A stretch of DNA of 27,357 nt from JAGMDK01 sp023128695 (lineage in GTDB: Bacteria > Planctomycetota > Phycisphaerae > UBA1845 > Fen-1342), in NCBI GenBank assembly GCA_030628805.1, contig DAOVQG010000021.1:1-27357 (forward strand), given 5' to 3'. Below, piece by piece: positions 14,989 to 22,812 of this stretch. Each line of letters starts with the position of its first letter. Position 1 is the first letter of the stretch. The translations under genes were made by a program, and so were the position numbers. The notes beneath the pieces are model-generated. The model saw only the letters and a list, made by a program, of their open reading frames with translations, searched no databases and was not told where the DNA came from.

Positions 14989-15999
14989 ATGCACAGGCAG
15001 ACGCGGCAAAAAACGACGGGCTTTACGCTGGTCGAGTTGCTGGTGGTGATCGCGATCATCGGGCTGTTGATCGGGATCCTGGTCCCGGCGGTCTCCGGCG
15101 TCAAGGATCAGGGCAAGAAGGTTAGCACGCGGAGCTTGCTCGAGACACTGGGCAAAGGCTGCGAAGCGTTCCACGGCGACTTCGAGCGCTATCCGAGGTC
15201 AAGCAGCGGAAACCCGTTCGAGGCCACAACCTATGAGGCCGGCCCGGGTGGGACCGGTTCGGAGGCCATTCCTCTCAGCGGGGCGCAGTGGCTGATCCTG
15301 GAGTTGGCCGGCGCTGACCTGAAAGGATACGTCATGGTGGACCCTAACCACAATTACGATGCCAATAACGATGGAATCCTCAACCAGGAGGATTGGTGGC
15401 TATATTACGATCCCACGGTAAGCGGGAACGAAAGTCTCCATCGCTTCGGCCCGTATGTGCCGTTGGATGGGAAGGTCGTGCAGACGCCGGAGCAGTTTGG
15501 GGGCACCTTGCCGCCGCTGCTGGATCCGAACGACTCGAACGCCGGCGTGTCGGATTGGAACAACGGCCGGTTGCCGTTTGCGATCGATGCGTTCGGGTAC
15601 CCGGTGCTGTACTACCGGGCGAATGAGCACGCCCTGAAGCCGTTCACGGATCATGACGCCGGGAGACCGATGGTCGGGCGCTACGACCAGTGGGATAACG
15701 ACGCGTTCACCGGCTCCGTGACCGGTTCGTTGGGATTCGACTTGGGCGGCGGCATCGTGGACTCGGAGACCGGGCAGCACCACTGGCTCTACGAGTTGGG
15801 GTGGAGTGTCACCCGCCCGTCCTTCCGGCCGGAGGAGAACACCTTTGCGGACGCAGTGTTCGACGCTCAACTCTTCGAGCAACAAGGTCAAGGTGGTGAG
15901 CAGGGCCGGGTGTGGCCGCACCGGCCGGACACATTCCTGCTGATCTCGCCCGGCAAGGACGCGGTGTACGGCACAAGCGACGACGTGATGAATTTCTGA
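14989..15999 (+). CDS. gspG: GspG-like pseudopilin 1
   Basis: The 336-residue product is a pseudopilin: a short basic leader (MHRQTRQKTTG), prepilin-peptidase site G11/F12 and a hydrophobic helix beginning FTLVELLVVIAII with Glu at +5. Near the C-terminus, DTFLLISPGKDAVYGTSDDV is like the calcium-binding end of GspG (SLGADG...DI.NW). The middle is longer than in E. coli GspG (about 145 residues) and includes DAFGYPVLYYRA, shared with the next gene. It should form the pseudopilus shaft in the periplasm. AGAGG lies 6 nt before the ATG. It begins the pseudopilin run that continues to gspK. Confidence 0.88.
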   Translation: MHRQTRQKTTGFTLVELLVVIAIIGLLIGILVPAVSGVKDQGKKVSTRSLLETLGKGCEAFHGDFERYPRSSSGNPFEATTYEAGPGGTGSEAIPLSGAQWLILELAGADLKGYVMVDPNHNYDANNDGILNQEDWWLYYDPTVSGNESLHRFGPYVPLDGKVVQTPEQFGGTLPPLLDPNDSNAGVSDWNNGRLPFAIDAFGYPVLYYRANEHALKPFTDHDAGRPMVGRYDQWDNDAFTGSVTGSLGFDLGGGIVDSETGQHHWLYELGWSVTRPSFRPEENTFADAVFDAQLFEQQGQGGEQGRVWPHRPDTFLLISPGKDAVYGTSDDVMNF

Positions 16000-16016
16000 G
16001 CCTATGCCGGAGTAGT

Positions 16017-16048
16017 AACCGCGGAGTACGCGGAGAATGCAGAGAGGA
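16017..16048. repeat. ACCGCGGAGTACGCGGAG-type short repeat
   Basis: This purine-rich tract between the two GspG-like genes resembles the CGCGGAG..GCGGAG dispersed repeat. Its AGAGAGGA end (16041-16048) is the ribosome binding site of the next gene. Confidence 0.4.
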
Positions 16049-16055
16049 TACTGAT

Positions 16056-17132
16056 ATGAACGCGCTGAGCACATGCGGAGATAACCGGCGAGACCGACCC
16101 GGGGGCTTCACGTTGGTCGAGTTGCTGGTGGTCATCGTCATCATCGCGATTCTGATCGGCCTGCTGGTGCCGGCCGTGGGGATGGTGCGGCGAACAGCGA
16201 AGAATACCGCCAGCCGAGCCGTCCTGGCCGCACTCGAGACCGGGCTGGAGACCTACAAAGCGGACGGCCAACTCGGCGGCGGGTATCCGCCGTCCTTTTC
16301 GGATACGGATGGGATTAGTGGCCCCCCGATCGGCCAAGTGGCAAGCCCATACCTTGACACGGCCGGCTCGAATATCGAGATCAGCGGGGCCGGGTTGTTG
16401 GTCTGGGCGTTGTCCGGGGCGGATCTGCTGGGCGCGCCGGGCTTCAAGACGTTCAGGACCGTGGCTCCCGCGTCGTCCTTTTGGAGCGCGGACAGCGACG
16501 ACAACTACAACAGCAGCGACCCGACGCAGAGCGGGGCGTATGCCCTGTATCCCTCGGATGATCCCACAAGGCCGTACGAGCCGGTGCATCCGCGCTATGG
16601 TCCGTATGTGGACACCAGCAAGGTGCAGATCTCGCGGTACGAGGGCGAAAACGTACGCTTCGTTGTTACCGCGGAAATGAAAGCGGTGGAAGCGCTGGGC
16701 AGCGGGTCGTTGCGGCGAGATTACCCGATGTATCTCGATGCGTTCGGGTATCCGATCCTGTACTGGCGGGCGGACCCGGCGGGCCGACAAATGGCCACCC
16801 AGGATCGGTTAGAGACGCCGCGCGGCCGGTACCACCTGGAGGACAACTGGAAGCTGGTTGATAATAACAATACCGGCGGGGATGAGCGTGTTTTGATGCT
16901 CAACAAGGCCGGTGAGGCGCATGAGTTGGATTGGGACGACGATTGGCCAAATCATAATCCGGCGACTGACCCGGTACCCCTCGGCTTCTTTACCTCCTAC
17001 ATCCGCAACCCGGGCGTCACGGCACGGCATGAGCCGCATCGGCCGGATTCGTACTTGTTGGTGAGCCCGGGCTACGACGGGCGGTACGGGACGGCGGACG
17101 ACATCACGAACTTCGAGCATAGCGGGCGATGA
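16056..17132 (+). CDS. gspG: GspG-like pseudopilin 2
   Basis: The ATG at 16056 follows AGAGAGGA by 7 nt and gives a 358-residue product; an open frame extends back to 15912 but has no such site and overlaps the previous gene. The leader (17 residues, ends PGG) is cleaved before FTLVELLVVIVIIAILIGLL (Glu at +5). The C-terminal DSYLLVSPGYDGRYGTADDI carries the GspG-type calcium motif. LDAFGYPILYWRADP matches gene 1, so the two are tandem duplicates that have diverged. The stop overlaps the next start by 4 bp (ATGA), so translation is coupled. Confidence 0.87.
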   Translation: MNALSTCGDNRRDRPGGFTLVELLVVIVIIAILIGLLVPAVGMVRRTAKNTASRAVLAALETGLETYKADGQLGGGYPPSFSDTDGISGPPIGQVASPYLDTAGSNIEISGAGLLVWALSGADLLGAPGFKTFRTVAPASSFWSADSDDNYNSSDPTQSGAYALYPSDDPTRPYEPVHPRYGPYVDTSKVQISRYEGENVRFVVTAEMKAVEALGSGSLRRDYPMYLDAFGYPILYWRADPAGRQMATQDRLETPRGRYHLEDNWKLVDNNNTGGDERVLMLNKAGEAHELDWDDDWPNHNPATDPVPLGFFTSYIRNPGVTARHEPHRPDSYLLVSPGYDGRYGTADDITNFEHSGR

Positions 17133-18328
17133 TGAGGATGCGAAGGGATTACAGAGAGGATCAAAGGATCAAAGGGTCCAAGGATTCAAGGGGCTGCGAT
17201 GGGTGGCACGGCTGTGTCAGCCGTGTGCAAGTCGCAGGTATTCACGGCCGACACGGCCGTGCCACCCATCAACGCAACGCTGACAGAGTACTAGGACGCC
17301 GCGGCTTCACGCTCATCGAATTGCTCGTGGTCATTGTGGTGATCGGGCTCTTGATCGCGGCCATCGCCCTCGTCGGCGGCAAGGTCTTCCACAGCCAGAA
17401 GATCAAGTTGACCGAAACGATCATGAAGAACACCGCCATGGCGATCGAGCAGTTCGCCGAGGAGAACCCGTTACGCGCTGTCTACGGGCTCAAGGAGGGC
17501 CCCGGCCCGGATGGAAGCTGGGGAGGTTTTGATGATGCTTGTACCACCTTCGGGCCGTATCCGCCGTATCAGTTGGCCGGGAATGCGATCGTTCTGAACA
17601 GCGTGCCCGAGGTGTTGGAACCCAACCATCCGCTTTTCCATAACCTCAGCCCCCCATTCCCTTCTACGCTTCCACTGCGTCTGGCGCGGGATTTGAGCGG
17701 GAAAAGCTCCCAAAATTTACAAGACTGGGTATGGGCTATCCCCGTTGACGACCGCGACAACGATATCCGCGCATTGTACACCTACCTGTCGGTTTACAGT
17801 CCCGGGGTGTTGTCGCAGGTGCCGCCGGACCGCATCAAGCCGCTGGCGGACACCCCGGAATATGTCAACCCCACCGGTGCCGGCCCCGCGCCGGGGGAGT
17901 TCGGGTCAACGTGGGTCGATGTTTTCGGCATCCATGACGCCTGGGACGTGCCGCTGGATTATTTCCTATATGTCAAGCTGGAGTGGGGGCGGCGTGCCGA
18001 CAGCGACCCGAATCCCGGGGGTGTGTGGCGAGTGGTGGATCGAAGACCGGTCCTGCGCTCGCGCGGGGTGACGCGGGAGGCGCACGAGGTTTGGCTGGAG
18101 GAATGGCAGGGCAACCTGAATGCGCCGCCGCCGGACTCGGCCAAAACGTGGCTTTTCAGCGAGGCGTTTCCGTCGCCGCCGGCAAACCCGCGAAATGTGA
18201 ACTTCTGGAGAACCGGCATCATCGATACGCACGCGACGCGCCAAAACGGGTGGGCCCGGGCGCTCGGCGAGGGTGATCTCTACACCGTCGGCGGGAAGGA
18301 CGACCAATCATTCGGCTACGTCCCATAG
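17129..18328 (+). CDS. GspG-like pseudopilin 3, with repeat-derived leader
   Basis: The 399-residue product has the pilin helix RG/FTLIELLVVIVVIGLLIA (cleavage after Gly59, Glu at +5) and shares VFGIHDAWDVPLDYFLYVKL with the GspG-like pattern; the calcium motif at the C-terminus has decayed (YTVGGKDDQSFGYVP). The leader is 59 residues, far longer than the usual 5-20. Residues 24-56 are encoded by a palindromic repeat (17198-17295) that ends 8 bp before the cleavage-site Gly codon. No other in-frame ATG lies nearer; a GTG near 17224 is possible. The start ATG overlaps the previous stop by 4 bp. The repeat may have replaced the original leader. Confidence 0.82.
   Translation: MMRMRRDYREDQRIKGSKDSRGCDGWHGCVSRVQVAGIHGRHGRATHQRNADRVLGRRGFTLIELLVVIVVIGLLIAAIALVGGKVFHSQKIKLTETIMKNTAMAIEQFAEENPLRAVYGLKEGPGPDGSWGGFDDACTTFGPYPPYQLAGNAIVLNSVPEVLEPNHPLFHNLSPPFPSTLPLRLARDLSGKSSQNLQDWVWAIPVDDRDNDIRALYTYLSVYSPGVLSQVPPDRIKPLADTPEYVNPTGAGPAPGEFGSTWVDVFGIHDAWDVPLDYFLYVKLEWGRRADSDPNPGGVWRVVDRRPVLRSRGVTREAHEVWLEEWQGNLNAPPPDSAKTWLFSEAFPSPPANPRNVNFWRTGIIDTHATRQNGWARALGEGDLYTVGGKDDQSFGYVP
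17198..17295. repeat. Hairpin repeat inside a pseudopilin leader
   Basis: Arms 17198-17225 (GATGGGTGGCACGGCTGTGT and eight more) and 17243-17270 pair at 26 of 28 positions with a 17-nt loop. A 25-bp tail ends GACAGAGTACTAGG. The right arm and tail match 1-52. The whole element is read as codons 24-56 of the pseudopilin. Confidence 0.88.
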
Positions 18329-18346
18329 CCGGGCACGTCGAGACAG

Positions 18347-19297
18347 ATGGCGACGTTTACAATTCAGGTGTCGGCGCTGGATTGGACTTTTTGGAGTAAA
18401 GGGTTGAGTCGAAAAGGCTTCACGCTGGTCGAGTTGATCGTGGTCATGACGGTCATCGTTCTCATCCTGGCCCTGGCGGTGCCGGGTCTTAGTTCGATGA
18501 ACGCCGAAGCCCGCATGACGGCGGCCGTGCAGACGGTCAACGGGATGATGACGCAGGCCTACTACTTGTCGGTCGCCGAGTCGACGATGACCGCCGTCCG
18601 CTTCGTCCCGAGCGAATGGGAGGTGGCCGACGACGAGGGGGGGAGTGCGGTCGGACGACAGCGCGTGGCGGTGTACAAGTATGTCGGGACCACGGACCAG
18701 GACGACGGGAGCGGCGGCTTCAACGTCGAGTACCGCGAGTATTTCAAACCGGCCGAGGGCTTTTCATCGGTCGAGTTACCGACCAACGTCTGGGTGGCGC
18801 CGCTGGAGGCGCTCTCGGACGAGAGTGTGACGCTCAAGCGAGAAGACCCTTTCGGCACTTATGAAATTTCATACAACGACTTTGGCCCGGACTGTATTCT
18901 CGACGGCGAGATTGGTCAATTCGAATACGACGCGCTGCTCGGCAACGGCGGCGGCGATCAGGACGCCGAGTTCCTGAACGCCGACGATTTTCTGATCGTG
19001 TTTGATCCGCAGAGGGGTGGTCTGCGGAGCGGTCTTCCCAAGCCGTTTCGGCTGCGGGCATATTCGCCGACGCCGCCGGACGGGTGCGGGTACGAAACCG
19101 ATGGTGAGGAATTCAACGAATACTACCAGCGCTACAACTTCTCGGGTGTGATCTTTTATCGACGTGAGCCGTTCGTGGCCCTGGGGACCGGGGCAGCCGG
19201 GTGGGACCGGCAGGATTATCTGCGGGGCTCTGGACGGCCCTACCTGGCGCAACGCTATAGCGGGGGATTGCTAAGCGGAATGCAAGGGCAAGAGTGA
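18347..19297 (+). CDS. GspH-like minor pseudopilin
   Basis: The 316-residue product has a 24-residue leader cleaved at KG/FTLVELIVVMTVIVLILALAVP (Glu at +5). The region after the helix, with AEARMTAAVQTVNGMMTQAYYLSVAES, resembles GspH, where a long helix is followed by a RARRLASLLRLAR-type stretch. Its position after GspG and before GspI/GspJ/GspK-like genes matches gspGHIJK. GspH lies near the pseudopilus tip. The ribosome binding site is weak (GAGA before the ATG). A GTG at 19294-19296 overlaps its stop, so the next gene follows closely. Confidence 0.75.
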   Translation: MATFTIQVSALDWTFWSKGLSRKGFTLVELIVVMTVIVLILALAVPGLSSMNAEARMTAAVQTVNGMMTQAYYLSVAESTMTAVRFVPSEWEVADDEGGSAVGRQRVAVYKYVGTTDQDDGSGGFNVEYREYFKPAEGFSSVELPTNVWVAPLEALSDESVTLKREDPFGTYEISYNDFGPDCILDGEIGQFEYDALLGNGGGDQDAEFLNADDFLIVFDPQRGGLRSGLPKPFRLRAYSPTPPDGCGYETDGEEFNEYYQRYNFSGVIFYRREPFVALGTGAAGWDRQDYLRGSGRPYLAQRYSGGLLSGMQGQE

Positions 19298-19302
19298 GGT
19301 GT

Positions 19303-20733
19303 ATGATGCAGCCGCAAGCTGGTGATGGGATGAATAAGCGGCGGAAAGCGAGCTGGTCGGGCTTCAGCCTGGCCGAGTTGATGATCGCGTTGGCGGTGCT
19401 GGGCATGGGCCTGCTCGTAATCGCGGCGGCCTTGCCCGCCGGCGTGCGCTACACCAAGGACTCAATCGACATGTCCACCGGGGCGGCGGCCACAGAGTAC
19501 GCGCTCGACGTGATCGAGCAGAAGGTATGCTTGCGCGACTCGATTCTCGACGCGACGAGCGGGGACCTGGTCCGGGCGCCTGCGCTGTTCCAGCCCCGCT
19601 TCCCGCCGGGGGTCCTAGAGGAGGGTCAGAGCGATCCGGGTTATGAGCCGCTGATCAAGGTTCGGCCGCTGTTCACGCAGAATATCAACGCGGTGCCCGG
19701 GGGGGGGCAGTACGGTGAACCGTTCTATGATGAGAACGATCCCTCCGACGATGTCTGGGGGGAGATGTTGATTTCCACCTGGCTGTTTAACAACTTCGGC
19801 GTTGGCAACAATAATACCATGGAATGGGATACACACACCTGGGGCGCTCCGCCGGGCTTTTCATTGCGCCCGGTGATCCCCTCTGTATTGCTTGTTTATC
19901 CGCCGATCAGTTCAGATATCAGCTTTTATCCAGACGTTTTCTTCGACGACATATACTACGCGCGGCCCGTGACGACGCCAGCCACCAACGGGGCGGAAAC
20001 GCTCAAAGCGCTAGAACGGCGGGTGGCTTGGACGGCGTTCTATCGGCGTGTCTCATACGCTAGCGATCCGGCGTTGTACGAATTCATCGTGGTTGCAACG
20101 CGACGGCCTTCAGCGACCCATCGCTACCCGCTTCAGGCCATTGAGGATGGGGGCATGCAGTTGAAAAGTAGTAAGGCGAGCGGTGGGTATGATCAAAACG
20201 GTAGGGACTGTGGGGCGGCGATACCGTGGCTGGTGACGTTCCAAAGTTGGCAACCGGTGCTGACGTCGGGTACGGACTACACGGCCGACACGGATCGGTT
20301 TCTGAACCCGAATTATGTAGCGCCGCCGACGCTGACTTTTGCCGCCGGACTGACGGTGGGGCAGTTGTTGCCTGTTGGAAGCGTTATTATTCCGGCGGTG
20401 AATGATCTCTTGCCCACGCTGCTGGGTTATCAATCGGCCGGCTTTGTGCCCAGCGCGCCGGACGCGCTGCCGATCTACGAGGTTATTGAGCAGGTTCACC
20501 ATGAAAACAACCCGGGCAACCCGGACGACGATACCTATGACATCATCGTGACGAACAACGGTTTCTATCCCTGGACGAGCGATGGAAATACTTGGCGTTG
20601 GCCCGTGTGGGTGATCCCGCCGGCGATTGATGAGTTGGTTGGCCCTCTCGGAAGCCAAGTCCCTGTTTACAGCGACCATTCGCCGATCCTGGCGGTGGAC
20701 CGGCGGTACATCCAGTTGACTGAGATTCCATGA
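19303..20733 (+). CDS. GspI-like minor pseudopilin
   Basis: The product, about 477 residues, has leader cleavage at SG/FSLAELMIALAVLGMGLLVIAAALPAG (Glu at +5) and ATEYALDVIEQ soon after the helix, as in GspI/PilV-like minor pseudopilins. Possible starts are GTG 19294 (overlapping the previous stop), ATG 19303, ATG 19306 and ATG 19330; GAGG (19296-19299) favours 19303 or 19306, so the leader length (8-23 residues) is uncertain. The body is much longer than a typical GspI (about 125 residues). Its stop overlaps the next ATG by 4 bp (20730-20733). The assignment rests mostly on gene order. Confidence 0.72.
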   Translation: MMQPQAGDGMNKRRKASWSGFSLAELMIALAVLGMGLLVIAAALPAGVRYTKDSIDMSTGAAATEYALDVIEQKVCLRDSILDATSGDLVRAPALFQPRFPPGVLEEGQSDPGYEPLIKVRPLFTQNINAVPGGGQYGEPFYDENDPSDDVWGEMLISTWLFNNFGVGNNNTMEWDTHTWGAPPGFSLRPVIPSVLLVYPPISSDISFYPDVFFDDIYYARPVTTPATNGAETLKALERRVAWTAFYRRVSYASDPALYEFIVVATRRPSATHRYPLQAIEDGGMQLKSSKASGGYDQNGRDCGAAIPWLVTFQSWQPVLTSGTDYTADTDRFLNPNYVAPPTLTFAAGLTVGQLLPVGSVIIPAVNDLLPTLLGYQSAGFVPSAPDALPIYEVIEQVHHENNPGNPDDDTYDIIVTNNGFYPWTSDGNTWRWPVWVIPPAIDELVGPLGSQVPVYSDHSPILAVDRRYIQLTEIP

Positions 20734-22505
20734 TCATGATGTTGGCTGAGACTAGGACTGTGTTTCATAAGCGGCCACAACCAAATGGGATAGAGGATAG
20801 AGGATTGAGGATTGAGGATTGGAGATTGACGATTGCTGGGTGCCTCTCCATCACGTGTTCGTATTTGACGAAGGGCGGCTTGGGCAAGTACCGTCGCCAA
20901 CAGCCTGCGGAGCGGGCGCCGGAATACAGCCCAGGGCGTCAGCCCTGGGTTCCCGGATCGCCCCTGGCCAAGCCCCGGAGGGGCGACGGAAGGTGCTTCC
21001 GCGGGAGGTCTTTCCGTCGCCCCCGCTGGGGGCTTGCTGCCCCGCGTGGGCTTACCCAGGGCTTCACGTTGATCGAGATGCTGGTCTCGCTGGCCGTGCT
21101 GACGTTGGCCCTGAGCGTGGTGGGGGTGGTCTTCACGGTGACCACGAAGACCTCCAGCCAGGCGTCGGCGTACTCGCAGACGCATACCTGGGTCCGCCAA
21201 TTCATGACGCAGATCGAGGAAGACCTCCAGTACTGCGAGCCGTCAAAGAGCATCCTGGTGCTCGAGGGGCGGACGCAGGCGGCGGCCCTGACCGCCGAAG
21301 ACCTCGAAGCCGGCAAGTATCACCGCGTGTTGATCGGAGACCCGCAGCTTGTCCCAGGGGTCTTCGACCCCGAGTTTACAGTCATGGATCCGCTCAACCC
21401 CAATACACAATATAGCAATCCGCGGGCCGATCTGCTGATGTTCTTCACGAACCGCCCCACGGTCTCGCAGGCCCCGCCGCCGGAGCCGGCCCCTCTGCCC
21501 AATGATCCCCAGGGGAACGCCGCCCTGCACGGCGCGAAGTTCACGCCGATTCAGGTGGTCTACGGCCATGCGGCCCTGGGCGAGGCGGTGCTCAGCGGCA
21601 GCTACGTGTTCCCCAATGACAATGCCCTGCGGCACATCATGCAGACGAAGCCCGGAAGCGACCTGAGCATCATCCCCGCCAATCGCTGGCACCTCTCACG
21701 GCGACAGGCGATCATCTCCCAGGTGACGACGGGATTAACTTCGGACATGACTTTTACGAATCTCTCGCTGGAGCGCATTGTGCTTTGCGAGCCGGGGACA
21801 GAGAACGAGTCGATGTCGGGAGGAATGCGCTTGCGGAAAATGCCGGGCGATATGGCGTTTTTGAACCTGAAGTTGATGCTGGAGCAATTTGATCCATTCA
21901 CTCATGACCCGGCGGCGGCGAATTTGAGTCCGTACTACAGGGACTCCGCCTGGGGCCCGCAGTGGCCCAACGACCTCAGAAACATTATCGATGCACTGTT
22001 GTACAGTCCCGGCGGTGCGTCGAATCGCCACGTGGCGACGGTGCTGGAGGAGGTGCCGGTGGAGTTGCGGAACAACCTGGGCGTGCAACTGCTGCCGGGC
22101 TGCGTGTGGTTCCAGGTTGAGTTTCTGATGCCGGAAGACCCGCGCAACAGCTTTGAATATGCCTCGCCGTTTCCGGCCGATTTCAATTATAGTCGGCCAT
22201 CCGACATGCCGCGCTGGACGGCGGTCGAGCCGAATAGGAGATATGTGTTCGTCCCGGACACGCTGGAGAATCGGGAGCTGATTGCGCTACAGGTGCACCC
22301 GAATCTCGGGACGCCGACGGATCGACTCGCTACGTTCGCTCGGCTCGATCAAACATTTAATAATGACGTACTCGGCATTGATGTGCTGGAGAATCGTATC
22401 ATCCGCATGTGGCCGTACGCGATTCGGGTGACGGTGCGGGCATACGACGGGCGTGGACGGCTGAATCAGCCGATTATACGCAGTATCGTGCACCGGTTTG
22501 AATAG
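20730..22505 (+). CDS. GspJ-like minor pseudopilin, with long repeat-derived leader
   Basis: The 591-residue product has the pilin site QG/FTLIEMLVSLAVLTLALSVV (Gly111, Glu at +5) and MTQIEEDLQ after the helix, as in GspJ. The 111-residue leader is very unusual: residues about 20-36 come from a GAGGATTGAG direct repeat (20788-20835) and residues about 67-110 from a complex palindromic repeat (20928-21062). No in-frame ATG lies close to the cleavage site; a TTG at about 20867 is the only alternative. The ATG at 20730 overlaps the previous stop by 4 bp, which supports it. The C-terminal part is large and gives no motif that I recognise. Confidence 0.75.
   Translation: MIMMLAETRTVFHKRPQPNGIEDRGLRIEDWRLTIAGCLSITCSYLTKGGLGKYRRQQPAERAPEYSPGRQPWVPGSPLAKPRRGDGRCFRGRSFRRPRWGLAAPRGLTQGFTLIEMLVSLAVLTLALSVVGVVFTVTTKTSSQASAYSQTHTWVRQFMTQIEEDLQYCEPSKSILVLEGRTQAAALTAEDLEAGKYHRVLIGDPQLVPGVFDPEFTVMDPLNPNTQYSNPRADLLMFFTNRPTVSQAPPPEPAPLPNDPQGNAALHGAKFTPIQVVYGHAALGEAVLSGSYVFPNDNALRHIMQTKPGSDLSIIPANRWHLSRRQAIISQVTTGLTSDMTFTNLSLERIVLCEPGTENESMSGGMRLRKMPGDMAFLNLKLMLEQFDPFTHDPAAANLSPYYRDSAWGPQWPNDLRNIIDALLYSPGGASNRHVATVLEEVPVELRNNLGVQLLPGCVWFQVEFLMPEDPRNSFEYASPFPADFNYSRPSDMPRWTAVEPNRRYVFVPDTLENRELIALQVHPNLGTPTDRLATFARLDQTFNNDVLGIDVLENRIIRMWPYAIRVTVRAYDGRGRLNQPIIRSIVHRFE
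20788..20835. repeat. GAGGATTGAG direct repeat in the GspJ-like leader
   Basis: GGATAGAGGATAGAGGATTG and further GAGGATT units, ending GGAGATTGACGATTG, form a short-period tract like that at 13111-13140. Confidence 0.75.
20928..21062. repeat. Complex palindromic repeat in the GspJ-like leader
   Basis: CCCAGGGCGTCAGCCCTGGG (20930-20949) is a hairpin. GGGGCGACGGAA (20980-20991) pairs with TTCCGTCGCCCC (21012-21023), and flanking AGCCCC / GGGGGCT extend the stem. The element reaches CCCAGGGC at 21055-21062, so it may even supply the Gly codon of the cleavage site. Confidence 0.8.
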
Positions 22506-22525
22506 AGGCGGTTTCCTGGTCGGTG

Positions 22526-22722
22526 TGGCACAGGCTTCCAGCCGGTGATTTGTGTGGCACCGGCTTCCAGCCGGTGATTCCACCGGCAAGATGCCGGTGC
22601 CACACGATGTGGCACAGGCTTCCAGCCTGTGGTTTGTGTGGCACAGGCTTCCAGCCTGTGATTCCACCGGCAAGATGGCGGTGCCACATGATGGCGGTGC
22701 CACATGATGCGTGCCACACGAT
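22526..22722. repeat. Mixed array of GGCTTCCAGCC and GGCAAGATGCC palindromes
   Basis: Units: CACAGGCTTCCAGCCGGTG (22529), CACCGGCTTCCAGCCGGTG (22558), CACCGGCAAGATGCCGGTG (22581), CACAGGCTTCCAGCCTGTG (22613 and 22642), CACCGGCAAGATGGCGGTG (22665) and decayed ends. Two families are interleaved. The gap between the GspJ-like and GspK-like genes (22506-22812) otherwise holds nothing recognisable. Confidence 0.92.
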
Positions 22723-22812
22723 GCGGCGGGAGACCTGGGAAGGTTGACGCCGAGGTGACAATGACAGTGGAGACCGGGTTAAGTGCAGGGGGACCTGGAT
22801 GTTGGGTGCAAG

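Noticed and set aside
14989..18328. DUF1559-type planctomycete pilin-like proteins
   Set aside because: The leaders are similar, but the C-terminal calcium motif and gene order fit GspG better; I see no DUF1559-type C-terminal motif.
22474..22761. Small minus-strand proteins with TGWKPVP repeats
   Set aside because: They are translations of the palindromic array in 22526-22722 and have no start signals.
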